Shown here: in pieces, positions 1-7,509 of the stretch
How positions within the stretch are numbered: position 1 is the stretch's first letter
Layout: each line of letters begins with the position of its first letter
Assembly (NCBI GenBank): GCA_029570245.1
Contig: JAKQSH010000264.1
Coordinates: forward strand, 1-13,418
Length of the DNA: 13,418 nt
Direction of reading: 5' to 3'
Origin: Deltaproteobacteria bacterium
Lineage (GTDB): Bacteria > Myxococcota_A > SURF-8
Translations under genes and position numbers: made by a program
The notes under the pieces: generated by a model
What the model saw: the letters and a program-made list of their open reading frames with translations, nothing else
Told to the model about the DNA's origin: nothing
Database searches by the model: none

Positions 1-1201
1 AAGCCATGCCGAGTTCGTACTGACGTTTGACCAGATTGTGCGTTTCTTCAGCCAGTTCAAGCTGCTTGCGTGCTATTTCCACATTGCGTTCCTGCTGGAC
101 CATGGCCAGCTTGCCTTTTTCGACCTCTTCTCTAATGTCCAGCGACAGCTGATCGGCCTGGTTCTTTGCCATTCTCATCTGTGAATCCTTTTCGTAGAGG
201 TCCGCCACACGATAGCCGCCGTCAAAAATGCTCCAACTGGCTCCGAAAATCAGACGCCAGCTGTCGTTCTGGCCGCTGAATCCTTCTTCCGATGCCCAGC
301 TCCAGTTGTATGTCAGATCAAAAACCGGAATCCACTGCGTCCAGACTTCCGTTCTGTAACGCTCCGCCATTGATTTCTGCAGGTTGGCGACTTTCAGGTC
401 GAGCCTGTCTTTCAGCGCTTTCTGCTTCAATGATTCAAGGTCGCCGTCAGCCGGAACAACGGATTCCGGTTCGGCGATATCGAAGTCTTCCTTTATTCCT
501 ATCAGGTATGATAATCCGGTTTTTGCCAGTTGCAGTGAGTCTTTGGCGTTCTTGAGTTCTTTTTCGTAATTCATAACTTCTGTTTCGGCGCGCAGCACGT
601 CGATTTTTGTCGCCTGACCTACGGTCTTTCTGGTTTCGCTCAACTTCAGAAATTCGCGGGCGTTCTCAAGATTTTCTTCTGCGACATCTATCATTTTTTT
701 TGTGGAGCTTACCTGATAATAGGCTTCGGCCACGGCGAAAAGCAGCTCGTTTTTCTGGTGCCTGCCGTTGTATTCTGCGCTGTCCTGATTCTCGTAAGCA
801 TTTTTCAGCAGAGGAATGGAACGTGCGTTGAAAATCGTCATGTTGGCTGTGAATCCGAATTTCTGCGACCAGAGGTCCTGCATGACGATTTCATTCATTG
901 GCATTTCGCCTGTGTTCGGGTCCATGTTTGCAAAATCTGGGAACGCCATTGTCGTTTCGCTGTTGTTTCTGGTGACTGAGCCGTCCATGCTGAGGTTCGG
1001 CAGTAGAATCGCCCAGGCTTTGTAAATCATCAGATCGGCCTGATACATTACTTCGCCGACGTTGCGCAGGTTCGGATTGTTGCGCAGCGCCATGTTCTGA
1101 GCTTCCCGTAGCGTGATGCTTCTGTTCTGCGCCTGAGCAGGCATTGTCAAGCAAGCAAGCAGCGTCAGAATTATTATTATGAATAATGACTTTTTACTCA
1201 T
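1..1201 (-). CDS. TolC-family outer-membrane efflux protein (3' end missing)
   Basis: The reading frame is open from an ATG at 1201-1199 to the left edge, giving 400 residues without a stop. It begins with a signal peptide: MSKK, a hydrophobic stretch (about residues 6-19), then a PAQA|Q cleavage site near residue 24. The mature part has the TolC pattern of two similar halves: a 'TLREAQNMALRNNPNLR' start, a long alpha-helical region rich in Ala, Glu, Lys and Gln, beta-like aromatic segments, then a second helical stretch ending 'KRQYELGMA'. By family these proteins form a trimeric channel across the outer membrane and docking tunnel in the periplasm. AAGGA (1214-1210) sits 8 bases before the ATG. 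It lies 22 bases after the RND pump gene and is the last visible gene of the efflux operon. Family members are about 420-480 residues, so only the C-terminal end should be missing. The family call is firm; the exported substrate is unknown. Confidence 0.9.
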   Translation of the reverse strand, partial: MSKKSLFIIIILTLLACLTMPAQAQNRSITLREAQNMALRNNPNLRNVGEVMYQADLMIYKAWAILLPNLSMDGSVTRNNSETTMAFPDFANMDPNTGEMPMNEIVMQDLWSQKFGFTANMTIFNARSIPLLKNAYENQDSAEYNGRHQKNELLFAVAEAYYQVSSTKKMIDVAEENLENAREFLKLSETRKTVGQATKIDVLRAETEVMNYEKELKNAKDSLQLAKTGLSYLIGIKEDFDIAEPESVVPADGDLESLKQKALKDRLDLKVANLQKSMAERYRTEVWTQWIPVFDLTYNWSWASEEGFSGQNDSWRLIFGASWSIFDGGYRVADLYEKDSQMRMAKNQADQLSLDIREEVEKGKLAMVQQERNVEIARKQLELAEETHNLVKRQYELGMA

Positions 1202-1223
1202 TTTCTGAATCCTTGTTTCTGAC

Positions 1224-4200
1224 TTATTCCGCACTGGTTTCAATGACCTGTGATTTGTTGCGGCCTAATTTCTTATGCAGCCAGTCAACAACATTGAGCT
1301 GCATTCTGTACATTACCGGAACCATTATCAGCGTCAATATTGTTGCAAAAGAAAGCCCGAAAATTACCGCCTGCGCCATGGGACCCCACCATTCGACTGA
1401 GGACGAGCCGGAGTCGATGCGCAATTCGGTGAAGTCGATACCGACGCCGAGCGCCATCGGCAGCATGCCGAGCACTGTTGTTATGGCTGTCAGCAACACC
1501 GGTCTGAATCTGGTTATTCCTGCTCTTACAAGCGCGTCTCGCGGCGACAGACCGTGTTTCTGTATCAGCTGATCCGTGTAGTCTATCAGGACGATCGCAT
1601 TGTTTACCACGACTCCGGCCAGAGAAATCACTCCCATGCCGGTCATTATTATTCCGAATTTATTGCCGGTTATCATAAGGCCTATGAAGACTCCGATCAT
1701 TGATATCACCACCGAGCCAAGAATGATGGCGGGACGTATAATGGAGTTGAACTGTGTGATGAGAATCATCATTATGAAAAATATACCGATCACAAACGCC
1801 TCGGAAAGGAAGGCTGCCGCCTTGTCCTGCTCTTCACTTTCGCCTGAGAAATGCATTATGAAGCCCGGCGCCAGGTCCATTTTTTCGTTCAACAGTTTTT
1901 CAACGTCGATCATTACTTCCGATGAACTGCGTCCCTGTACGTCGGCGCTTACAAGAACTGTACGTTTCTGGTCGATATGATTGATGCTCCCGTAACCGGC
2001 GGTCATTTTTACTTCAGCCACATCGCGCAAAGGAATCTGGATGTCGTCTTTTCCGGTGACGATGATGTTGAGGATGTCGTTCATCTCGTTTCTGTAGTCT
2101 TTATCGTATTTCACGACTATATCGTATTCTTCGTCGCCTTCGCGCAGAACGCTGGCCTTTGTTCCGTTGACAGCGGTACGGACTGCATGAGCAATGCCCA
2201 TTGTGTTCACCTTGCGCAGCATGGCTTTTTCGCGGTCAACTTCGATTCTAACTTCCGGTTTGCCGCTTTCGTAATCGTCTTTAATATCGACGACGCCCGG
2301 AATTGTTGCGATGTACTCTTTGACCTGCCTTGCGTAAGCGTATGCCTGGGCGTAATCATCACCAGAAATTTCCACCGAAACCGGTGCGCCAGTCGGTGGG
2401 CCGTGTTCTTCGATATCTACAATGTATTCCGCTCCGGGAATGTCTTTCAGCATTTTACGGATGTTGGTTATGCTGTCCCAGGTGCTGTGTGTGCGCTCGA
2501 ATCTGTCTTTGAACTCGATGTCGGCAACCGCCATGTGCGAATTGCCTCCGCCGCTGGAGAGCGAAAGTCCCGAACCGCTGTAGCCGACGTTGGCGATGAT
2601 GTTTTTTGTGTTGTCTTCCGCCTGAGAGATTTCTTCGGCTTTTTTCATATATGCATCGGTAGTCGCCAGCAGTGTCCCTTCGGGCGCGGTAATTTTTATC
2701 TGCGCTTCTTCGGGGGTTGTGGTCGGGAAAAATTCTATGCCGGCGCCGAATATCGGATAAACCATGAGTGTTGCGATGAGCACGGCGTTACTAATCAGGA
2801 GCAGTGTTTTCGGGTGATCCACCGACCATTCAAGCATACGCTTGTAGCGTTTCATTACTGGACCTTTTACTTCTCCTGAGTCGTCGAAAAGTTTTTTGCC
2901 CTTTTTTACTACCAGAAAATCTGAAGTATTGACCGGATTTATCACCAGTGCGACAAACAGGGAGGCGAGAAGGGCGATAATGACCGTTTTGGGCAGGTAA
3001 CCCATGAACTCACCCATGATGCCCGGCCAGAATATCATAGGTGCGAAGGCCGCCACTGTTGTAAGTGTGGACGTTATGACTGGCCAGGCGACTTCGTTGG
3101 TAGCCACAATTGCAGCTTTTTCTCTCGGTAACCCATCTGAAGCGTGGCGGTATATGTTCTCAATCACTACGATAGAGTTGTCAACAAGCATGCCCAGTGC
3201 AAGAATCAGCGAGAACAGCACAACGAAGTTAAGCGTAATTCCAAGAACCCGGAGAACGATGAATGTTATTAGCAGTGAAGTGGGAATTGCTACTGCAACG
3301 AAAGTTGCATTGCGCATGCCCATCGCCCAGAAAAGCACTATTATGACCAGCAGCAGGCCGCTGATGATGTTGTTTTCAAGGTCCGTCACCATGTCCCGGA
3401 TGTATTTGCTTTCATCCTTGCGGATCATAACACCGGTGCCGGCAGGCAGCTTCGGTTCTATTTTTTTCAGCAGTGCTTTAATTTCGTCTGCGATTCTGAC
3501 TATGTTTTCACCGCTTCTTTTTTTAATTCGCAGCGTTACGCATTCTTCCCCATTCAGGCGGGAAATCGTCTCGCGATCTCTGAACCCGTCCTGAACATAG
3601 CCGATATCCCTGAGTTTCACCGGGTTTCCGGCAGGGGATTTGATTACGATGTCTTCCATGAGATAGACATTTTTGTACTCGCCCGGAATTCTGACTGAAA
3701 ACTTGCTGTTTCCCAGTTCCAGATTTCCTGCCGGCGTCGTCAGATGCTCCTCCTGAATCCTGCCGATTACCTGACCGACTCCGATGTCGTAATAACGCAT
3801 TTTCTCCGGGTCAAGGTTTATGTAGATTTCCCGGTCGAGGCCGCCGGTAAGATCAACGCCCAGAACGCCTGGAATCTGTTCGATTTCGTCTTCAATGTCT
3901 TCGGCAGTTTCCTTAAGCTTGTCCAGCCCGTAGCTCCCCGAAACATTTACAAGCATCATGGGAAATTCGGAGATATTTATCTCAATCAGGGTAGGGTCTT
4001 CGGCATCTTCAGGGAGGTCCGGTTTTGCCTTATCGACTTTGTCACGAACCTTCTGATATGCATCGTCCATGTCTACATTTGTTTCGAATTCGATCTGAAC
4101 TACAGAAGAAGATTCCGAACTGCTGGATGTCATCTTCTTAACGTCCTTCAGGTCTTTCAACTCGCGTTCGATGATGTTTGTGACTAGTTTTTCAATGTCT

Positions 4201-4370
4201 TCAGGCGCGACGCCCGGATACAGCGTATGCACCAGAATAATAGGAATTTCAACGTCCGGCGCCGATTCGAGCGGGAGCGAACGGTAAGAATTGATTCCCA
4301 TCAGCACTATGAGAAGAAAAAGGACATAAATACTGGTTTTGAATTTTATGGCAAATTCAGTGATTCTCAT
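1224..4370 (-). CDS. RND efflux pump, AcrB/HAE1-like inner-membrane transporter
   Basis: Proton-driven inner-membrane pump of the AcrB/MexB superfamily, complete at about 1050 residues, the usual length. Numbered from the upstream Met, it has a first membrane helix (about 19-33), a large periplasmic loop (about 35-335), a bundle of helices (about 338-490), a second periplasmic loop and a final helix bundle. The duplicated RND layout is clear. TM4 carries 'GMLVDNSIVVIENIYR': the first proton-relay Asp (AcrB D407) is kept at 402, but the D408 position is Asn. TM10 reads 'GVVVNNAIVLIDY', with Asn at 928-929 near where AcrB has K940. Both substitutions are seen in other HAE-type pumps. The longest ORF starts at 4385, but the ATG at 4370 has GGAG 9 bases upstream and gives the canonical start 'MRITEFAIK'; the 4385 ATG has no good ribosome site. 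It lies between the adaptor and TolC genes. The substrate cannot be read from sequence. Confidence 0.93.
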   Translation of the reverse strand: MRITEFAIKFKTSIYVLFLLIVLMGINSYRSLPLESAPDVEIPIILVHTLYPGVAPEDIEKLVTNIIERELKDLKDVKKMTSSSSESSSVVQIEFETNVDMDDAYQKVRDKVDKAKPDLPEDAEDPTLIEINISEFPMMLVNVSGSYGLDKLKETAEDIEDEIEQIPGVLGVDLTGGLDREIYINLDPEKMRYYDIGVGQVIGRIQEEHLTTPAGNLELGNSKFSVRIPGEYKNVYLMEDIVIKSPAGNPVKLRDIGYVQDGFRDRETISRLNGEECVTLRIKKRSGENIVRIADEIKALLKKIEPKLPAGTGVMIRKDESKYIRDMVTDLENNIISGLLLVIIVLFWAMGMRNATFVAVAIPTSLLITFIVLRVLGITLNFVVLFSLILALGMLVDNSIVVIENIYRHASDGLPREKAAIVATNEVAWPVITSTLTTVAAFAPMIFWPGIMGEFMGYLPKTVIIALLASLFVALVINPVNTSDFLVVKKGKKLFDDSGEVKGPVMKRYKRMLEWSVDHPKTLLLISNAVLIATLMVYPIFGAGIEFFPTTTPEEAQIKITAPEGTLLATTDAYMKKAEEISQAEDNTKNIIANVGYSGSGLSLSSGGGNSHMAVADIEFKDRFERTHSTWDSITNIRKMLKDIPGAEYIVDIEEHGPPTGAPVSVEISGDDYAQAYAYARQVKEYIATIPGVVDIKDDYESGKPEVRIEVDREKAMLRKVNTMGIAHAVRTAVNGTKASVLREGDEEYDIVVKYDKDYRNEMNDILNIIVTGKDDIQIPLRDVAEVKMTAGYGSINHIDQKRTVLVSADVQGRSSSEVMIDVEKLLNEKMDLAPGFIMHFSGESEEQDKAAAFLSEAFVIGIFFIMMILITQFNSIIRPAIILGSVVISMIGVFIGLMITGNKFGIIMTGMGVISLAGVVVNNAIVLIDYTDQLIQKHGLSPRDALVRAGITRFRPVLLTAITTVLGMLPMALGVGIDFTELRIDSGSSSVEWWGPMAQAVIFGLSFATILTLIMVPVMYRMQLNVVDWLHKKLGRNKSQVIETSAE

Positions 4371-4437
4371 CTGCGAAAACTCCATTGACCCGCGCAGGGC
4401 CTGCTGTGGAAGTTCTGTTTTCTATTGTCCCGGAGTT

Positions 4438-5508
4438 TCAGTCGGTGATGATTTTTACCGGTTGGCCGTCAACCAGATCGCGCTGGCCGATTACTACGAG
4501 GTTGTCTCCGACATTCAGACCTTCTGAAATTATAACCTTGTGGCCCTCACTTGCTCCAAGCGAAACTTCGCGCAGATGCGCTATGCCGTCTTTTTCCACA
4601 TAGACGATGTTTCTTTCGTTGGCGTTCAGGACTGAATCCTGAGTGGCGACGACGACATTTTCGTGCTGTTCGGCAAGAATTTTCACTGTGGCGGCCATGC
4701 CGACCTTTATTGCATAATCCTGATTATCCACGTAAACGCGCATCTGAAAAGTTTTGCTTTCGGGATTGGCTGCCGGCAGAACTACATGTACTTTGCCGTC
4801 GAATTCTTTACCGAGGGCATCAATTCTGACTTTGACCGGCATGTCGTGTGCCACTTTAGCCGCCAGAGTTTCCGGCAGTTCGGCTTTTACTATGATGCGC
4901 TTGAAGTCTACAATCTGGAATACCGGTGAACCGGGGCCGACGAATTCGCCGGTTTCGACAAATTTTCTGGCGACGATTCCGTTGATTGTGCTTTTAATCA
5001 ATGATTTCGAAAGATTGGCGTTTGCAATCTTCAGTTGAGCTTCGGCCAGCGTCCGGTTTGTCTCTGCCTCATCAATCTGTTGCTGGCTGATGAGTTCTTC
5101 GTCTTTCAACGCTTTCAGGCGTTCAAGTGTTTTTACCGCCAGATCGAACTGTGCCTGTGCCTGATCTGCCTGGGCTTTCTGCATTTCGTAGTCGATGCGG
5201 GCCAGCGTTTGACCTTTGCCGACTCTTGCCCCCAGATCGACAGCCAGATGTTCGATGCGTCCTCCGTTTTCTGCGGAGAAAGTTACGTCGCTGTCGGCCA
5301 ATGTTTCGCCGCTGACCACTATCTGTTCGCTCAGACTGGCCAGTGCAACGGGTTCGACCTTCACATTGACCGGCTGAACGTCTTTGGCCGTTACGGTCTC
5401 TTTGTCTTCCTGCGCAGAACTGGCAGGTTTTGAACAGGAGGAGAGAGATAATGCAGCAAGCGTGGCAAGTGCGATTACCACCATGATAATGAGAGCTGAG
5501 CGTTTCAT
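4438..5508 (-). CDS. RND periplasmic adaptor (membrane fusion protein), lipoprotein
   Basis: HlyD/AcrA-type adaptor of 356 residues that would link the RND pump to the TolC channel in the periplasm. The N-terminus is a lipoprotein signal: MKRS, a hydrophobic core, and lipobox L-S-S-C with the lipidated Cys at 25. Next come a beta-barrel/lipoyl half ('GGRIEHLAVDLGARVGKGQ', about 85-103), an Ala/Gln/Glu/Lys-rich coiled-coil hairpin (about 110-170), the second lipoyl half ('INGIVARKFVETGEFVGPG', about 175-193), a beta-barrel and a membrane-proximal domain near the C-terminus ('SEGLNVGDNLVVIGQRDLVDGQPV'). The ATG at 5508 has GGAG 8 bases upstream. It follows the tetR stop by 20 bases and precedes the pump start by 67 bases (4371-4437). 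Residue +2 after the Cys is Ser, not the Asp seen in E. coli AcrA. The family call is secure. Confidence 0.92.
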   Translation of the reverse strand: MKRSALIIMVVIALATLAALSLSSCSKPASSAQEDKETVTAKDVQPVNVKVEPVALASLSEQIVVSGETLADSDVTFSAENGGRIEHLAVDLGARVGKGQTLARIDYEMQKAQADQAQAQFDLAVKTLERLKALKDEELISQQQIDEAETNRTLAEAQLKIANANLSKSLIKSTINGIVARKFVETGEFVGPGSPVFQIVDFKRIIVKAELPETLAAKVAHDMPVKVRIDALGKEFDGKVHVVLPAANPESKTFQMRVYVDNQDYAIKVGMAATVKILAEQHENVVVATQDSVLNANERNIVYVEKDGIAHLREVSLGASEGHKVIISEGLNVGDNLVVIGQRDLVDGQPVKIITD

Positions 5509-5528
5509 TTTTTTGACTCCATTATGAA

Positions 5529-6173
5529 TTATTTATTGTTCGCAAAAGCGATCGGGTCGCTTGCAACCTGATTGAAAATCACCGTTTTCAGTCCGGCTTT
5601 CATGTCTTCGATGTTCCATTTGTCTGCATATTTGTGCAGAGCCAAGAAAAACACCGAAATCATTGTGCCGTATAGCGCAAAAAGCAGCATGTCGATATCC
5701 ACATCTATAATTTCCTCCTGCTTCCGCGCTTCCTCCAGTACTTTGCCTAGGACAGCAATGAATTTCATGCGGCGTTCAAGAACGCACTGCAAAGTATGGT
5801 CGGAAGAAATGCGCGGATGAACATATGTGTAGAAGAGGAAGAAGAACGCCTTGTTTTCCGACAGATAATCTATGTATTTATCGACAAATGTGTAAATTCT
5901 GGTAAGAGGCGATTTGCCCTCCTCATTCAGTATGTTTTCCAGAATGGAATAATGCTGCTCTGTACGAAATTTCAGCAGTTCAAGGAAAAGAGTGTCTTTG
6001 TCTTTGAAATACTTATACAGGGTACCGATACCGAATTCCGATTCGCGGGCGATGTCGCTTACGGATGTTTCATGGAAGCCGTTCTGGGCAAACAGCTTTT
6101 CTGCGGTTTTCAGTATGTACAACCTGCGATTGTCGTCTTCCTGCTCTTTTCTGCTTTTGATTGCTATTTCCAT
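5529..6173 (-). CDS. TetR/AcrR-family transcriptional regulator
   Basis: 214 residues from the ATG at 6173, a normal TetR length. Residues about 17-64 form the TetR DNA-binding domain: the helix 'LYILKTAEKLFAQNGF', then 'TSVSDIARESEFGIGTLYKYF' and 'KDKDTLFLELL', the standard helix-turn-helix signature with its GTLYKYF recognition helix. The remainder is an all-helical ligand-binding and dimerisation domain that cannot be assigned a ligand. A longer ORF begins at 6251 (240 residues) with GGAG 5 bases upstream, but 6173 is preferred. It has GAGGTG 6 bases upstream, puts the domain at the usual distance from the N-terminus, and leaves the palindrome at 6204-6219 in the 5' leader. First gene of the efflux operon, 20 bases before the adaptor gene. 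It is inferred to repress its own operon and be released by a pump substrate. Confidence 0.92.
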   Translation of the reverse strand: MEIAIKSRKEQEDDNRRLYILKTAEKLFAQNGFHETSVSDIARESEFGIGTLYKYFKDKDTLFLELLKFRTEQHYSILENILNEEGKSPLTRIYTFVDKYIDYLSENKAFFFLFYTYVHPRISSDHTLQCVLERRMKFIAVLGKVLEEARKQEEIIDVDIDMLLFALYGTMISVFFLALHKYADKWNIEDMKAGLKTVIFNQVASDPIAFANNK

Positions 6174-6203
6174 AAAGAACACCTCTTTTTTGCTTTTTGC
6201 AAC

Positions 6204-6219
6204 CAACATTCGAATGTTG
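6204..6219. promoter_or_regulatory. Candidate TetR operator: perfect 16-bp palindrome
   Basis: CAACATTCGAATGTTG reads the same on both strands over 16 bases. It lies 31 bases before the preferred tetR start and is the right size and symmetry for a TetR-family dimer. The TTCGAA core recurs at 6235-6240, 26 bases away centre to centre, inside a less symmetric flank (GTGTTCGAATTC), which could be a second, weaker site. Binding here would block transcription into tetR and the pump genes. The sequence symmetry is directly visible; the protein-site pairing is inferred from position. Confidence 0.6.
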
Positions 6220-6249
6220 AATTCTAATTCAGTGTTCGAATTCAGCTTC

Positions 6250-6277
6250 ATGGTAACTCCAATTTTTATATTGTCAA
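6250..6277 (-). promoter_or_regulatory. Candidate promoter for the tetR-efflux operon
   Basis: On the minus strand a perfect -35 TTGACA (6277-6272) is followed after 16 bases by TACCAT (6255-6250, 4 of 6 matches to TATAAT). Transcription would start near 6243, downstream of the 6251 ATG, which supports the 6173 start for TetR and places both TTCGAA sites in the early transcribed region. An alternative -10 is TATAAA (6270-6265), but it lacks a good -35. Promoter preferences of this organism are unknown. Confidence 0.35.
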
Positions 6278-6296
6278 TGTAAATATTGTTAGAAAT

Positions 6297-6327
6297 GCAA
6301 TATTTTCCGGTGAGGAGAAAATATTGC
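6297..6327. repeat. 11-bp perfect inverted repeat with 9-base loop
   Basis: GCAATATTTTC (6297-6307) is exactly complementary to GAAAATATTGC (6317-6327), separated by CGGTGAGGA. It sits upstream of the candidate tetR promoter and about 180 bases before the dehydratase start. There is no following T-run and it is not at a gene end, so it does not look like a terminator. An operator for another dimeric regulator is the likeliest role. The related word AAATATTG also occurs at 6281-6288. Confidence 0.5.
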
Positions 6328-6393
6328 CTATCTATTTGAAATAATTGATGATATCGCAGAATTGTCTGGCATTAATGGCATTGCTGGTGTATT

Positions 6394-6422
6394 TTGATAA
6401 TTGGTGTCGAATGCTTTTTACT
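6394..6422 (+). promoter_or_regulatory. Weak candidate promoter for the sugar operon
   Basis: TTGATA (6394-6399, 5 of 6 to the -35 consensus) is followed after 17 bases by TTTACT (6417-6422, 4 of 6). An alternative -10, TGTAAT at 6452-6457, is a better hexamer but lacks a clear -35. Either would give a leader of about 40-75 bases before the dehydratase ATG. Tentative; it rests on consensus matching only. Confidence 0.22.
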
Positions 6423-6503
6423 ACTGGATTTCGTGGCGGCAATGTGTAAAATGTAATAAACATTTGGCTTATTTATCCATTTAATGACTTGCAGGGGTGA
6501 AAA

Positions 6504-7493
6504 ATGGGCATTTTCTGGCGGGATCGTCCGGTTTTTGTGACTGGCGCGACGGGCCTTCTTGGCTCCTGGCTTGTTAAGCATCTCATTAAAAGTGGTGCCG
6601 AAGTTGTCTGTCTTATCCGGGACTGGGTCCCTCAATCCGAACTTCTGCGTTCGCCGGAAACACATGCAATAAAATATGTCAGAGGCGATGTCTGCGACCA
6701 GGCGCTTATTGAGCGTGTTCTTGGAGAATATGAAATTGATACTGTTTTCCATCTTGCTGCACAAACAACTGTTCAGGTCGCTTTGCGCAATCCGGTATCC
6801 ACATTCGAAACAAATATTGGTGGAACGTGGGCACTGTTGGAAGCCTGCCGCCGCAGCCCGAAGGTCAGGCAGATTGTTGTTGCGTCGTCCGACAAAACTT
6901 ACGGTGAGCAGAACGAACTGCCTTACACCGAGGATGCGCCATTGCTTGGCGTATTTCCATATGACGCCTCAAAATCATGTGTTGACATACTTGTCAGAAG
7001 TTATGCGAAAACATACGAACTGCCGGTCGCCGTGACCCGTTGCGGAAATTTTTACGGCGGCGGCGACCTCAACTGGAACCGTATCGTTCCCGGCACGATT
7101 CGTTCGATAATTCGCGGCGATAATCCGGTTATCCGCTCCGACGGAAAATTCATACGTGACTATTTCTACATAGAGGATGGCGCTCTGGCCTATATGACTC
7201 TGGCCGAGAAGCTGGCTGAGGACCGCGCACTTATCGGAGAGGCTTTCAATTTCTCGACCGAAACTCCGCTGACGGTTACGGAGATTGCCGGCATGATCCT
7301 GAACATAATGGGATCGAAACTTGAACTTGAGATACTGAATCAGGTTTCGAAGGAAATTCCGGCTCAGTATTTGAGCGCAGCAAAAGCGCACCGGGTTCTT
7401 GGCTGGAAACCGCATTATACAATGAAGGAAGGTCTTGAGAAAACTGTGCAGTGGTATCGGGATTTCTTTAATGTGGCGGTGAAAGAGTCTTAA
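6504..7493 (+). CDS. NDP-sugar 4,6-dehydratase (CDP-glucose/GDP-mannose type), extended SDR
   Basis: 329-residue NAD(P)-dependent short-chain dehydrogenase of the epimerase/dehydratase family, predicted to convert a nucleotide hexose to its 4-keto-6-deoxy form in the cytoplasm. The Rossmann motif GATGLLG lies at residues 14-20, 'DVCDQ' near 62-66, 'HLAAQT' at 83-88, SSDK at 128-131 and the catalytic Y153-x3-K157 in 'PYDASK'. 'GNFYGGGDLNWNRIVPG' (181-197) and 'RDYFYIEDGALAY' are typical of this subfamily. RmlB- and GMD-type dehydratases usually carry an acidic Glu after the Ser/Thr-Asp; here it is Lys (D130-K131), as in CDP-glucose 4,6-dehydratases, which favours a CDP-glucose-like substrate although close relatives are often labelled GDP-mannose dehydratase. 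AGGGG lies 6 bases before the ATG. First gene of the sugar operon, 16 bases before the C-methyltransferase gene. Confidence 0.85.
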   Translation: MGIFWRDRPVFVTGATGLLGSWLVKHLIKSGAEVVCLIRDWVPQSELLRSPETHAIKYVRGDVCDQALIERVLGEYEIDTVFHLAAQTTVQVALRNPVSTFETNIGGTWALLEACRRSPKVRQIVVASSDKTYGEQNELPYTEDAPLLGVFPYDASKSCVDILVRSYAKTYELPVAVTRCGNFYGGGDLNWNRIVPGTIRSIIRGDNPVIRSDGKFIRDYFYIEDGALAYMTLAEKLAEDRALIGEAFNFSTETPLTVTEIAGMILNIMGSKLELEILNQVSKEIPAQYLSAAKAHRVLGWKPHYTMKEGLEKTVQWYRDFFNVAVKES

Positions 7494-7509
7494 GGGGAGG
7501 GGCCGTTAA

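Larger units (their letters stand above)
6174..6503. other. Divergent AT-rich intergenic control region
   Basis: About 330 bases separate the tetR-efflux operon (leftward) from the sugar-modification operon (rightward). It contains no convincing gene. It holds a 16-bp palindrome near tetR, an 11-bp inverted repeat around a 9-base loop, several copies of the word CAATAT/ATATTG, a short 9-base-spaced direct repeat of TGGCATT (6367-6373 and 6376-6382), and candidate promoters in both directions. No T-tract terminator is seen, as expected between divergent promoters. Confidence 0.7.

Noticed and set aside
1977..2879. 300-codon plus-strand ORF inside the RND pump gene
   Set aside because: It is fully antisense to a well-supported pump gene, has no recognisable domain, and is rich in Phe, Val, Cys and His as expected for the complement of coding DNA.
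4394..4404. GCAGGGCCTGC palindrome between the adaptor and pump genes
   Set aside because: The arms are only 5 bp around a single central base, which cannot fold as a useful hairpin and is short enough to be chance.
6297..6327. Inverted repeat as a transcription terminator
   Set aside because: The stem is AT-rich, no T-tract follows, and it lies between divergent gene starts where no terminator is needed.
6367..6387. TGGCATT...TTGCTGG resembling a sigma-54 promoter
   Set aside because: The spacing between the GG and GC elements does not fit the required 10 bases; it is better described as a short direct repeat.
6372..6764. 130-codon minus-strand ORF reaching from the dehydratase into the intergenic region
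   Set aside because: About two thirds of it is antisense to the dehydratase N-terminus and the rest lies in AT-rich control DNA; no recognisable protein features.
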